A DNA stretch of 64,000 nucleotides from the NCBI GenBank assembly GCA_000727475.1, contig KL647290.1, forward strand, positions 3,139,532 to 3,203,531, given 5' to 3'. A program made the position numbers and the translations under genes. How positions within the stretch are numbered: position 1 is the first letter of the stretch; each line of letters opens with the position of its first letter. This stretch comes from Sarcocystis neurona. Its lineage: Eukaryota > Apicomplexa > Conoidasida > Eucoccidiorida > Sarcocystidae. Below, piece after piece: positions 24,645 through 34,706 of the stretch. The notes under the pieces were generated by a model. It was not told the origin of the DNA. It did no database searches and worked only from the letters and a program-made list of their open reading frames with translations.

Positions 24645-25133
24645 TTAAGATTCGTGTCCGCAACTCCACTTTTTCGGTACAAGATCTGTACGTTTCTTCT
24701 GAGAAGGTGGTGTCTCCAGGGTTGCCACCCCCAGCATATGAGGTTGACGTGACAAAGAGGTGCAGTCGGTCCAATCACGCAACTGCATACCGTCCCCTAC
24801 ACGGTGAGTGTAGGTTTTGCCTGCCAACGTGGCTACAAATGACATCACTTGCTGTACGATCTGTGCGCACATGACTTACAGGGTCGCCCAGTTGCAGCGC
24901 GCAGTCTTTTCGATAGTCGTCATCGCAGTACCGCCAATGCGGAAGCTCATCCACAGAGAGGGGTTCAATGGATAAATACCCTATAACACGACAAAGTCGT
25001 GCCGCAGGGGCCACCGCATCGGCAGCGGCCACAACAGCAGAGAGGTAGCAACGTAGCACTCGCAGGTTACTTGCAGCGCTGTTGTGCACCCACAAAAGCG
25101 AGCAGGCTGGTAACAACACTGGCTCCCTTGCAT
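24645..25133 (-). CDS. hypothetical small protein, spliced, 5' end tentative
   Basis: The best-supported exon is complement 24980-24880: acceptor GTTATAG, donor GTAAGT, peptide YLSIEPLSVDELPHWRYCDD followed by a Cys/Gln/Gly-containing end. It joins in phase to a last exon 24698-24645 (acceptor CCTTCTCAG, stop TAA) ending in a basic PKKWSCGHES tail. A longer last exon starting at 24851 would give an intron of only 28 bases, which is unlikely. The first exon is uncertain: ATG at 25133 with a GTGGGT donor after 25094 fits the phase and gives 64 residues in all. The family is not recognised. Transcription would be divergent from the HAD phosphatase gene. Confidence 0.4.
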
Positions 25134-26028
25134 GTTCTGCAGCGGCAGAACTTCGCGGCGGCAGCAGGAGAATAACAACAGTGGGGAAGCAGCGGCAGCA
25201 AAGGAGCACCAGCTGGCCAGCAGGGCGAGGCCTACGGGGTAGGGCATCTCCTGCGTGCGTAAATGGTGCAACTGTTCATATTCTGGGGCATATCGTTACT
25301 GCAGGAGAATCTCTGCTTTTCCCTGCTTAACTCATTCTCCTGCAAGAAGGGTGCGCCTAATTCTCTGCGTCACTGCTGTGGAGACCTGTCGTGGGCGTGA
25401 CTGGGCGGAGCAATTGCTGGTCGCCAACTATCTGCTGGCTTTTCCGTTTCAAAGAATCCCGCATCTCCGTTCCCTTCGAACTTCTTCCGTCGAGCCGCCC
25501 TCTCTTCTGTGCGAATTCCTCGTATTTCCACCCGTCTCCTTCACGACCACCGCGTGCTTCGGGTCTTTCCATTCTCTTTCATTTCTCCTCTTTCTCTCTC
25601 GCTTCCCCGTGGCGGAGCCAAACTCGCGTTCCGCTCTTACTGAACGTTTTTGGTTCCTTATTTTCTTGCAGAACGCGTGCTGTTCTCTCCACTCGTTGAT
25701 CCCTATACTCCAGTTGCCGGCTTAACGCTCGCTTCATCTACTTTGTGTTTCGTTTCTACCCGTACTACATCTTTTCCGCGTTTCTTCTGCGTCCACTTTC
25801 CCATCTCGTTCGTCTCTTCCGCCTCCTCTTCTCGACTTGCGTCGCCTTCCCGGCACGTTAGTTGTCTCTCCTCATTATTTTGCGTCGTCTTTCTCCCCCC
25901 TCCTTTTGTCTCGCATCCTTGTTTTCCACGCTCTCTTTTCCCTTTCCTTCTTCCCGCGTGGCCCTTGTCCACTCTTTTTTCTACAGTGCGTCGCCTCTTT
26001 GTGGCAGGCCGTACCCCGACATTTCACG
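25134..26028. other. divergent intergenic region with pyrimidine-rich tract
   Basis: From about 25480 to 26010 the plus strand is dominated by C and T (many TCTC, TTCC and CTTC runs) right up to the HAD gene start. It probably contains the 5' untranslated region and promoter of that gene. The frame upstream of 26029 is open back to about 25837 but has no ATG, so it is not coding evidence. Confidence 0.6.
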
Positions 26029-27015
26029 ATGCCGTCCGCTGCGTATAAGAGCTCCCCTGAAGCAGAAAATGCAGCAGGGGGGCAGCAGAATTTCTCGGCA
26101 GCGTGCTTGCGCAACCGTCCGCCAGTGAAGTTGTTCGTGACAGACCTGGACGGCACGCTCCTGTTTCCGTCTCTGCAGGTTTCTGAACGTGCAGTGGCTG
26201 CCTTCCGTCGGCTGCAGCAGCTCGGAGTGCAATGCGCGATCGCTACGGGCAGGCCGCTCTCCGGCGCTGTCTCCTGCATAGGACACGAGAAACTGGAGCG
26301 GTTGCAGCTGCCGCAGGGTCGGCCCGGCGTGTACATGAACGGCTCGGTGGTGGTCGGGAAGAACGGGGAGCTACTGCACGTAGAATTTATTTCGCAGGAG
26401 CAGACCCAGCAAGTCGTGGCGCTCGCTGAGAGGCACGGCTGGCTGCCTCGCGTTTCTGGCTACGGCGAAGCCGGAATCTTCTGTCTCGAAGAAGATGTGT
26501 TCACCCTTAACCTGCACCAGCACTACGGCGAGACAGCGCCTACAGTGGTCAGCAGAGAAGTTTTCCAAAATACCCGGCTCTGCAAAATTGCAGTGAACGC
26601 ATCGACTGAGGACCTTCCGGGAATTCGACGCATCCTAGAAGAGTCGCTCGGGAGCGCCAATCTGCGCGTAGTGTCCCCTATTCCCTGCTCAGTAGAGATA
26701 TGTCCCGCGCACGCTAGCAAAGCAGCAGGCCTGCGTGTGCTGCTGCAGCACTTGCAGCTTCAACCTGATGAGGTGTTCGCTATTGGAGACAGCGAAAACG
26801 ATGTGGAAATGCTGCAGTTCGCAGGTGTTTCTGTTGCTGTGGGCAACGCCATTCCGGTTGCCAGAGCTGCTGCCACCTTTGTGACCTGCTGCTGCGACGA
26901 AGACGCCGTCGCCAAGGCTGCAGAGTGCGTGGCAGAGGTTGTCGAGGAAAGACAAGGCCAAATAGGAGACCTTGCAGGAGCCAGAGAAGGAAGACCAGCA
27001 GCAGGTGAGAGATAA
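26029..27015 (+). CDS. HAD-superfamily (Cof-type, IIB) hydrolase
   Basis: Single exon, 328 residues, starting at the first ATG of the frame (CACGATGC). It has all four HAD motifs. Motif I is DLDGT with nucleophile D39 and acid D41; motif II is ATGR around T73; motif III is K231 in a SKAAGL context; motif IV is GDSENDVEM at 253-261 with D254 and D258 for magnesium. The large segment between motifs II and III is the alpha/beta cap of the IIB (Cof) class, and YMNGS at 102-106 matches the family's NGA-like turn. Such enzymes are magnesium-dependent phosphatases of sugar phosphates or similar small molecules; in Plasmodium the related HAD1 modulates isoprenoid precursor synthesis. The substrate here cannot be read from sequence. 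No targeting signal is evident. The C-terminus ends in a short low-complexity tail. No introns are needed. Confidence 0.93.
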   Translation: MPSAAYKSSPEAENAAGGQQNFSAACLRNRPPVKLFVTDLDGTLLFPSLQVSERAVAAFRRLQQLGVQCAIATGRPLSGAVSCIGHEKLERLQLPQGRPGVYMNGSVVVGKNGELLHVEFISQEQTQQVVALAERHGWLPRVSGYGEAGIFCLEEDVFTLNLHQHYGETAPTVVSREVFQNTRLCKIAVNASTEDLPGIRRILEESLGSANLRVVSPIPCSVEICPAHASKAAGLRVLLQHLQLQPDEVFAIGDSENDVEMLQFAGVSVAVGNAIPVARAAATFVTCCCDEDAVAKAAECVAEVVEERQGQIGDLAGAREGRPAAGER

Positions 27016-27029
27016 AAACACGGATGGGC

Positions 27030-28010
27030 CAGCCTGTAGCACGCCTGAGACAAAAGAGGGGGAAAACAGCGGCCGCAGCAGCAGCACGACGGTGGGATCA
27101 GAAGAGGGAGAGACGGAGAAGCAACCGAGGCAGCAGAACTGAGACAAGACAATAAGAGAGGCAGAGGCTGCAGCAGCAGTCACCGCAGGGGTGGGAGACG
27201 AGAGCCAGACAGGGAAGGCAGCACCAGCAGGAGGGGCACCAGGGAGAACAGGGAGAGAAAGACAGAGGCAGCATGGGAAACGGAGATTATGGCACGGCAG
27301 GGTAGGAAACGGGAAGAGAGAAAGACAGGAAGAGAGACAACCAGCAGTAGCGGCTTGATACGTTCTGGAAGCGAAAGCCAGGAGAATAAATGCAAGAAGA
27401 GGAAAATATCAGGAGAGGCAAGAGACAGCGAAAGAAAGGCGGGAGGGAGAAAAAAAACTACTATCACTGAGGAGAAAGAGGCCAGAGAGAGGGTGGCAAG
27501 GGGGAAGGGGCAAAGGGAGACGTCATACGGGAGAAGACTAAGAGGAATTGCAGCAGCAAACGGAAGATGGAATAGAGAGAGACAGAGGAGAAGAAAGAAA
27601 GAAAAAGGAGCAACAGAGCAGAGGGGAGAACTAGCAGAGAAGTGAGAGGAGACCAAGAACAGCTGCAGGAGACAGCAATGCAAGGAGGAGATAACAGCAA
27701 GGACGAGACATCCAGGCAGCGAAGACGCAGCACTTGAGACGAAGCGGAAGCAGAGCAGGGGTAAAGAAGGCACAGGAGGCACGACAGAAAGACAGAGTGT
27801 GCAGTAACAACAAAGGAGCGGAGAATGAAAGACAGGAAAAGTAGCACTTGCCCACACAGACACGAGAACAGAAGGCGGAGCAGCAACAGAGGACAGGGAG
27901 ACAGACAGAGAGGTAGACACGTGACGGGGAGCAGCAAAGAGGACGACAAGGATACGGCGGAAGAAGCAGCGACAAAGAAAAATCGGCGTGGTAGAGAACA
28001 GGAAAGCAGT
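27030..28010 (+). other. long purine-rich tract downstream of the HAD gene
   Basis: For nearly 1 kb the plus strand is overwhelmingly A and G (GAGA, GGAA, AGCAG and GACAGA words). The complementary strand is therefore open as Ser/Leu/Cys-rich frames of up to 246 codons, which I reject as genes. The start may be the 3' untranslated region of the HAD gene. Confidence 0.8.
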
Positions 28011-30297
28011 GAAGTTGTCGATTCTTCATCCGCCTGCTTTTTGGCCTCACACACATATCTACATTACCGTGTCTACCTGTACGTATATATATGTGCGTTT
28101 AAACACATGTGTGTAAGTGTGGGTCGTTGTGCATGTGTATACATATGTTTATACACATATATATTTGGGTGCGTAGGTATGAACGTGTAGAATTCGCTGC
28201 CGGAGTGTGCGCGTGCCTCTGTCCGTTACAGCAGCGAAGCAGCGCGCGGAGACAGAAGCAGCGGCGTCTCCTCCTGCCTCCCGTAGTGGCTGATCCACTG
28301 TTGCGTCCCTTTCTTTGTGGTAGCAGCGGCGGACACTCTACATAAAGGAGTGTACGTTTGAGTTGCCCTTGTGCATGGATGAAAACGGGAGCGCCTTTGG
28401 ATTTCGCGCAGCAGCGACAGCGTCAGAACTTTCCCGCCTCCAAAGAGACACAGGTGCTGCTCTCCGTGTAACAGAACATTAGTGCATAGGAGGAATGAGA
28501 ACTGCAGGAGCCGCTTTGTTGCTGCTGGCGCTGCTCCTTTTGTTGCCACTAGTTCGTAAAAAGGCGGCTTTTTGACTCTGTATTTTCACTAAAAGTGTTC
28601 CCTGATACTCCGCCACGTGTGCACGTGCCCCACGACCAGCTGCAGCCCGCGAAGAGGTGCTTTTGAAAACAGGTCTCAGGGTGCTGGAAACGTCGCTGCT
28701 TCCCTGCTTGTTCTCCTCTGCCGGGCCTCGTCTTTCTTTCTGAGCAACAGTAGCAGCGGCAAGGTTCCACATAGCGCAACACACGTGAGGAGGTATTTCG
28801 TAGTCCTGCTGGCCAGTTGCGTTCTGTGCAGCTGTGCCGCAGTGCACGAAGCGGAAGCGAGACCACAGAGAGGCAAGAGGGAAGCTGGTGCAGCTCCCCG
28901 CATTTATAGAGATGCAAAGGTGCTAATATTATATTTAGAGGTGTATACGTATACAGTGGCACGTACACGTGTACATATACATACGTTTCAATGCATCAAT
29001 GTGCGCATGTGTTGGGATTTTACGTATCTGTTCAATACATACGCGCATGAACGTGGTGGTGGATATGTGCTCGCGAGCCAAGCACGTAAGCGTCGCTATA
29101 TATTTATGCGCATACATTAAAAGAAAACTTACTCGTTTGGATCTATATGAACGCAAATGCATGCGTGTACAAACACTGAGGACCTGTTGGAGGCTAGAAA
29201 AAAACTGCAGTCAACTTTTTTTCCAGCGTCCACGTGCGTAAAAATGTTACCAAGCAACATTCACTTATGTGGTTGTGTATGTATCTGGTAGTCCACAGCC
29301 GTGTATATTCATTTGATGTATACATATATCCATGTATTCGTGTGTACTTGTGTCCTGTACGCTTGTGCACATGCATACACGTATGAATATGTGTGCAATT
29401 ATGGGTAGCTTCGTGAAAGCACGCCATTGAATCGTTTTGACTTCGCACTGACCGTGTTCCACTCCACTGCCAAACGCACACCACTGAGTACGCGTATATT
29501 TAGTGCGATGTCATTACCTCTATGTCTTCTGCCTCCTATGATTGTGCACCCTGGTTCCTGCCTCTGGAAGAGATGAGGAAGGGAACGGTGGCTCCTGGAA
29601 AAAGGACCTTCGTTCAGAACACTGTATGTGTTTAATTTGTCCGTGGTGAGAACAGTAATCTCGATTTTTCCAGCCCGTGTTTATGCGGTCGTGTAAAGGG
29701 CTGTGAGAAAAGTGTAAGAGGCCAGCGAGTCGGGTGCAAGCAGTGTTGTTGTTTAGGGCGCGACACGGCGGTATACAGCAGGGGTGCAGCAGCAACAGCA
29801 CAGTGTCGCAGTAGCCACAGCACTCAGGCATCAATCGCAGGAAGAACCATCGGGTGCACGGGCGGGGGCAGCACCGGAACCGGCAGAGGCGTGACCACGA
29901 TGAGCAGCAACATGGACGGCAGTACAGCGCCAGCAAAAGCAGTAGCAGCCCCGTGACAGTAGGAGGTAGGGGAAATTCCAGTGGCGCGGCCGCCTCAGCA
30001 GAAGCGAAATGGCGTGGCAGCAGCTACAATGGTAAGCGCAGCAGCAGCATTGCAAGCACAGCGACCACAGGGCGAAAGCGGGAGACTGTCTACTCTTCCG
30101 TGCGTATCGTGTCCGCTCCAGACCTGTAGGTCGCGTCGGTTGCGCCACAGTGAAACAGCGACGCTAACCACATACGCCAACGTGTCGAACACGGCCACTT
30201 TGCCACTCTTTTCTATTTACACCTGGAACTGCTGGTGTCTTTTGTCTGACGTATATTGCTACTGTTGCTGCTGCACGTGCTGCTCTTAACACTGCAG
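28011..30297. other. no gene called
   Basis: Microsatellite at 28080-28170. At 28479-28903 three frames are open at once: a minus-strand frame with ATG at 28903 (75 codons, signal-like start and a leucine-rich membrane segment), a minus-strand frame ending at 28479, and a plus-strand frame from 28617. At most one can be real and none shows a domain. A GCA/CAG-rich block lies at 29780-30110. The 5' exons of the plus-strand gene at 30.3 kb may be here. Confidence 0.35.
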
Positions 30298-31783
30298 CTG
30301 TTCGTACTGCTCTTGCCGCTTGCACATACCGCTGCTGCTGCCGCTGCGGCACTGACGGCTCCTCCTGCTGCACGTAATGCTAGTGCAACTGAAACGCGCG
30401 CTGCTGCGGCTGATGCTTTTGACGACTCTTTCGATGCTGCATCTGTTCGCCGTGTAGAACAGTCACCCGCTTTCGGAGGAGGCAGGCGCACCTCACTTTC
30501 ACGCGAAGCATACAACGTATCGCACAACTCCCGCGAGTGGGACGCTGTTAGGCGTGTTGCTCTCCGTTTTATGGCTGCATGATTATGAGTATGTATGCCG
30601 CACGTGTTTCAAACTTGCACGGGATGCAGGGTGGCCCCCCTTAAAAAAGCTTGGAACGAAGCCAGTTGAAGCCTCGTGTGTTTGCCTGCAGAGGCAAGCA
30701 CTGAATTCCAAGTCATGGCAAGGCGGGGCAGCTTCTGCGGGACCAGAAGAGGTAGCAGGAAGCGACTGTATACATTAGAGAACAAGCGTTGGAAACACAT
30801 CGTGAGCGTCGTCAGTCACATGCCAGATGTTGCCCTTCCGTAGTTTTTTTTGGCCTCTGTTGCATGTGCTCTGATTAAGTGCCAACCACCTTCGACATCT
30901 ATAGACGTGTTCCTATGGAATCCGCACGTCTCTATGTACGGATGAGCTCCCGCACTTACAGACAAACGTGGGCAAGGGGCTATTCAGGAGCTCCTTGATG
31001 CAGAGCTACAGAGTAATAGATATTAAGCTACCTTGCACCTACGACTTTCGTGAATGCGGTCCTCTCACACGCAGAAGGCTGCATGCGCTGATGTTTGTGC
31101 GAGAGTCATACTGCCGAGTGAGCTGTCCGCGCTGCATCGAGATATACATGTATAGGGTGTGAGAATTGACTGTACCATGCCTGCCGAATCGAAACATCAA
31201 AATGCTGCGCTTCCGCTGCAGTCGTGCTCGTACACTCACTTGCGCGCACGTACGCCTGTGGCAGTAAAGGGAATACGTACAGACGCGGTTCAACGAGTGT
31301 ATTCGTTGAGCGCACAACGCCACAGACAAGCCCTAGCGGGGCGAGAGCAGGTGACGACCACCCACCCAGGTGACGACCAGCCGGACACCTACAAATCGTG
31401 CAAGTGAGCCTGTGCAAATATCCTGATGTTTGGAAATCACGCCACTCGTCTTTACAGGTTGAATTACGTAGCGATGGGGGAACACTGTGGGCACCATTAC
31501 GCGGGCGCAGCGACCCCGAAAGTGGTCAACAACAGATAGATACGTGAGTGCATGTACCGCAACGGGTTCGCTGTTTGTGCCTCACACGGCGTGATCACTC
31601 CTCTAGATTTTGAGATGCTTTGTATACTTGAAGCGTGGGTCGTTGCCAGTGTCCCGGTCCTCCGCAACACAATCGTTCTTCCATAATGTATCCAGAGACA
31701 CAGCTGTGGGGAAACCAGGCCTGCACTGTTATTGTATTCCCTGTGGAAATTTCTGCATGGACGCAGCGTTGAGAACGGGTTGA
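30298..31783 (+). CDS. hypothetical protein, multi-exon, 5' end unresolved
   Basis: Candidate exons are 30298-30516, 30692-30751, 30962-31117, 31222-31350, 31458-31543 and 31615-31783. The internal donors GTAGCA, GTGAGC, GTGACG and GTGAGT follow pyrimidine-preceded acceptors (CTGCAG, TTACAG, CTGCAG, TTTACAG). Introns between exons 1 and 5 are all phase 0, and that frame alone stays open into exon 5 (VELRSDGGTLWAPLRG); the competing frame chain stops there. The last intron is phase 2 and the last exon ends in a Cys-containing stretch before TGA at 31781. The first listed exon begins in a leucine-rich segment and has no ATG, so an upstream exon is missing. No family is recognised. The last acceptor (TTTTGAG) is weak. 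Confidence 0.4.
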
Positions 31784-32368
31784 ACATCGGGGCAAGTTTT
31801 TGGAATCCACTCCCCGCAGCCAACTTCTCACTCACTGCTTAGGTGCACACGTATACTCGTTTGTGTATATTATACTCTTACGTGTAAGCACAAATGCACG
31901 CACGCACACGTGAGGATACACACCAAATGTATACGATTTTCACCAGGCGCTCTTGCTTGCGTGCGCGGCTACCGTTCTATACGCACCTATGCTCAGGTTT
32001 ACCGATGTGGTCATCTACCACAGAAAACTGGTCCAGACTATACAGTTCTCGTAAACGTTCGTACACCGTACGGCTCACCATCACTCGGGAAACTACGTGA
32101 GGCGTCCGGCAACTGCCGTGGCGGCTGTGGGTGGACGCCTACATGTGCGGGTTGCAGGCCTCACTCGCATTTCTCAAACATTTGCTGGTCTACCAAACGC
32201 ACCGTTCTTCCCTGATCTTTCTCTACCGTTTAAGAGGTGTTTGACAAGATGCGGATAGACACACGTACGTCTAACTATCTCTATATGAATATACGAGACC
32301 ACCGACGCTGTGGCGCATGAAACGCATGTCGCACAGGTATGTAAAATAAATAACCAGTAGCTACCCGA
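31784..32368. other. intergenic, nothing clear
   Basis: Unique sequence with short open frames on the plus strand (31894-32215) and no linkable exons or recognisable domains. Confidence 0.4.
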
Positions 32369-32995
32369 ATGTGTCGTCTGTCGGCACGAAGTTACATCCG
32401 CAGAATGGACGCACCCTCCTGTTCCTGCTGTTGTGGCTTCGGGGGGAAATCAAGGATCAATTGGGGTTCTACATCTGGAGGCACACTTCCACATTTTCAC
32501 GCTTCACACGGCCTTGGGGCCATTTTTAATTGCTCCTTACGTGCTTACCACCACGAGGCTTTGCTATCTATTCACGTGAGTCACGCTACTCTGCGCGCCG
32601 TTTCCCCTACGCGTAACAAAGGCGTTCGACATGACGGCTACAATATGACCGCTCGAATTTCGCAAGCGAATAGAAACACAACTGTCCTCCGTATGACAAT
32701 CTGCTGCCGTGTGATGCGATTGCTTACCACGACGAGGCTTTCCTGTCTATACACGTGGCCGACCGAAACTGCTCTCCATGCCGTTTCCGGTACCCGTAAA
32801 GAAGGCGCTCGACGACATGACGGTTATACCATGAAGGTTCGAACTTCCCAGCCAGAAAATAATACGAATGTCCTCAGTATGATTGGCTGCCGACGTGTGA
32901 CGCGATTGCGTATCATCGAGAGGCTTTCCTATCTATTCACCTGGCCGACCGAAACTACTCTACGTGTCGTCTGCGGTACACGTACCCCCCTGTAA
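32369..32995 (+). CDS. open frame through a tandem repeat (doubtful gene)
   Basis: ATG at 32369, 208 codons. From residue 58 on the frame runs through about two and a half copies of a repeat of roughly 60 residues. Conserved positions include a WPTET motif (32757-32771 and 32941-32955), HDGY and a Cys-Arg pair. The third DNA copy carries extra C bases just before TAA at 32993, which breaks the frame while the repeat continues at DNA level. It could be a decaying repetitive coding sequence or a chance-open satellite. No homologue is recognised. Confidence 0.2.
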   Translation: MCRLSARSYIRRMDAPSCSCCCGFGGKSRINWGSTSGGTLPHFHASHGLGAIFNCSLRAYHHEALLSIHVSHATLRAVSPTRNKGVRHDGYNMTARISQANRNTTVLRMTICCRVMRLLTTTRLSCLYTWPTETALHAVSGTRKEGARRHDGYTMKVRTSQPENNTNVLSMIGCRRVTRLRIIERLSYLFTWPTETTLRVVCGTRTPL

Positions 32996-33120
32996 AGAAG
33001 GCAGTCTACGACACGACGGCTATAACGTAAGGCTCGAATTTCACAAGCGGAGAGTAATACGAATGGCCTCCGTATGATTAGCTGGGGACGTGCGATACGA
33101 GTGCTTATCGCTAAAGATTG
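32541..33120. repeat. degenerate tandem repeat, unit about 180-195 bp, 3.2 copies
   Basis: Unit starts near 32541, 32719, 32904 and 33099 (GTGCTTACC, ATTGCTTACC, ATTGCGTATC, GTGCTTATC) and contains a conserved GAGGCTTTCC, TATTCAC and GACGGCTAT order. Copies have diverged by perhaps a fifth to a quarter by eye. Confidence 0.85.
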
Positions 33121-33889
33121 CTGGAACGGTAACGCACTGTTGTCTTCGCCCACATTCCTTCGGGCATCGGCCATCGAGAACAGGGTAGCGGCAGGGAGTG
33201 CTATCCTTAACGACGTCAGGGACGGCACACCTGCCTCAGGAGCAGCAGCAATGCTGTCAGGCGCAGCAGAACTGACAGAAGAAAAAGCGGTATCGTGAGT
33301 ACGACTAGCAGTGGGTGAAGGGCGTTGAGGAAGGTGGATGGCGTCAGGCAGAGAAGCAGCAGCCGCAGCAGAGCACCGGAGAAGCACCAGCCGGCGCAGG
33401 AGCGCCAGTACTAGCAGGAAGACGAGTAGTCCCCATAACAACCGCAGCAGCAGCACTAGCCCAAAGAACACCAACAGGGCCCCGCACGTCCACAAGCACC
33501 AGGGAAGGGCTTACAGAACACGAAATAACAACTTCAACAGCACGTGGAGCAGGTGCAGGAGGACGAGCACCAGCATCGTACTCAACACGAGCAGCCGCGC
33601 CTGTCAGAACACGCGGTTTGGCACTTGTCCCGCTCTATGTCGCAACAGGCCGACGCTGCTGGTGCAGAGGTGGTCTGCATATAGACACGAGGTCTGCATC
33701 TCAGTCTTCCGTCTGAACGTCGCACTTTTATTCCTCCTCAGTATTTCTGTGTATCCTTTACGCTTTTTACGCTTCCTTTCAGTTCGGGCTTCGTGGCCAC
33801 AGCTAATGCTTGCTGTCTCGTCGCTTCCGCCGCCATTCTCTCTCCTGCCGCTGTTATTGTTCCTGTTGTTCGTCCGACTATCAGTGTAG
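33074..33889 (+). CDS. hypothetical protein, two exons (tentative)
   Basis: Exons 33074-33294 and 33352-33889; donor GTGAGT, acceptor GTCAGGCAG, a 57-base intron and matching phase 2 give 252 residues. Exon 1 encodes an Ala-rich acidic segment ending AAELTEEKAV. Exon 2 encodes a Ser/Arg/Asn-rich stretch and then two leucine-rich hydrophobic segments before the stop, so a membrane protein is possible. The first 40 bases overlap the end of the tandem repeat, and the minus strand is also partly open, so the start is doubtful. No family is recognised. Confidence 0.3.
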
Positions 33890-34055
33890 CTGCTACTGCT
33901 GCTGTTGCCTGAGTGCAAGGATGTACTTTCATCAAAGAAAACCCGTTCACTCGACGGGGCCGGTGCTTGAGACACACACGCCCCCTAGGAAAAACTCTGT
34001 GCAACCACTTTAGCTCCTAGTTTCCCCGGTGGGGAGGTGGAGCATCCAGAACCTA

Positions 34056-34706
34056 ATGAAGGACGGCGCGCTTACAGCTCTCGAACGCGCCCAGTGTGGA
34101 GGAAAAATTGCAGCACGTGTGGGTGTCCAGCCACGCTCGCAATTCGATTTCACTACTCAGGGGCGCTACGACGTTGCCGATTCGTTCTACTGCGTAATAC
34201 CTTGTAGTCAGTGCAGAGGAGAACATGATGCAGTTGGGTTAAGCTGCTACAGCGTGCTGCCCTCTGCAGGTGTCTCTTCGCGTCAACTTCAACACAAGTG
34301 GAGCGAGCTGTGGACTGGTCTCCTGCGCACCATTCAACAGCCACGCTCCCGTAGCTGTCCAGTCTCTTCATCGTTGCAGCTGCGGTTCCCTCCTGTAAAG
34401 CTCATTCAGGACTCACAAGGCAGGATTTCTACCGTCAGCACTTCTCCTTGGGACGAGTGCAGCACATACCAGCAACACCTCGCTTCGGCACTCTACGCTG
34501 GTATGAAGAAGCAGGGGCAGCGCGACACAGTGGGTCACCGGCAGTGTGACGGATCTGCCGCGTTCGCGGTAGCAACAGAGATAGCTGTACACAATCCTCT
34601 TGCCGTTCGCAACGGCAGCAGGAGCGCGGGTAGTCAGCAACGCCAGCCGCAACAGGAGCTCCAGACACCACTGCATCCGGGTACACGGCACGACAGGTCG
34701 ATTTAA
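34056..34706 (+). CDS. hypothetical open reading frame
   Basis: Uninterrupted 216-codon frame from ATG at 34056. Unlike most long frames here it is not dominated by one repeated codon: composition is mixed with Trp, Cys, Tyr and a KWSELWTGLLRTI helix-like segment, turning Gln-rich only at the C-terminus. No intron is needed, no domain is recognised, and a minus-strand frame overlaps its end. It could be an internal exon of a longer gene. Confidence 0.33.
   Translation: MKDGALTALERAQCGGKIAARVGVQPRSQFDFTTQGRYDVADSFYCVIPCSQCRGEHDAVGLSCYSVLPSAGVSSRQLQHKWSELWTGLLRTIQQPRSRSCPVSSSLQLRFPPVKLIQDSQGRISTVSTSPWDECSTYQQHLASALYAGMKKQGQRDTVGHRQCDGSAAFAVATEIAVHNPLAVRNGSRSAGSQQRQPQQELQTPLHPGTRHDRSI

Noticed and set aside
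24636..24811. Plus-strand exon-like block with good acceptor and donor
   Set aside because: It overlaps the minus-strand gene model, whose exon at 24980-24880 has a better GTAAGT donor and a proper terminal exon; no plus-strand partners were found.
27180..28056. Minus-strand Ser/Leu/Cys-rich frames of up to 246 codons
   Set aside because: They are the complement of a purine-rich tract and have the composition expected from that alone.
31615..31783. Possible ZNF593/Bud20-like zinc finger in the last exon
   Set aside because: A C-X2-C pair precedes a helix-like stretch, but the frame stops before the histidines and the spacing is one residue short.
31497..31835. Minus-strand 112-codon frame and an overlapping 78-codon frame
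   Set aside because: They conflict with the plus-strand exons at 31458-31543 and 31615-31783, which have coherent splice sites and phases.
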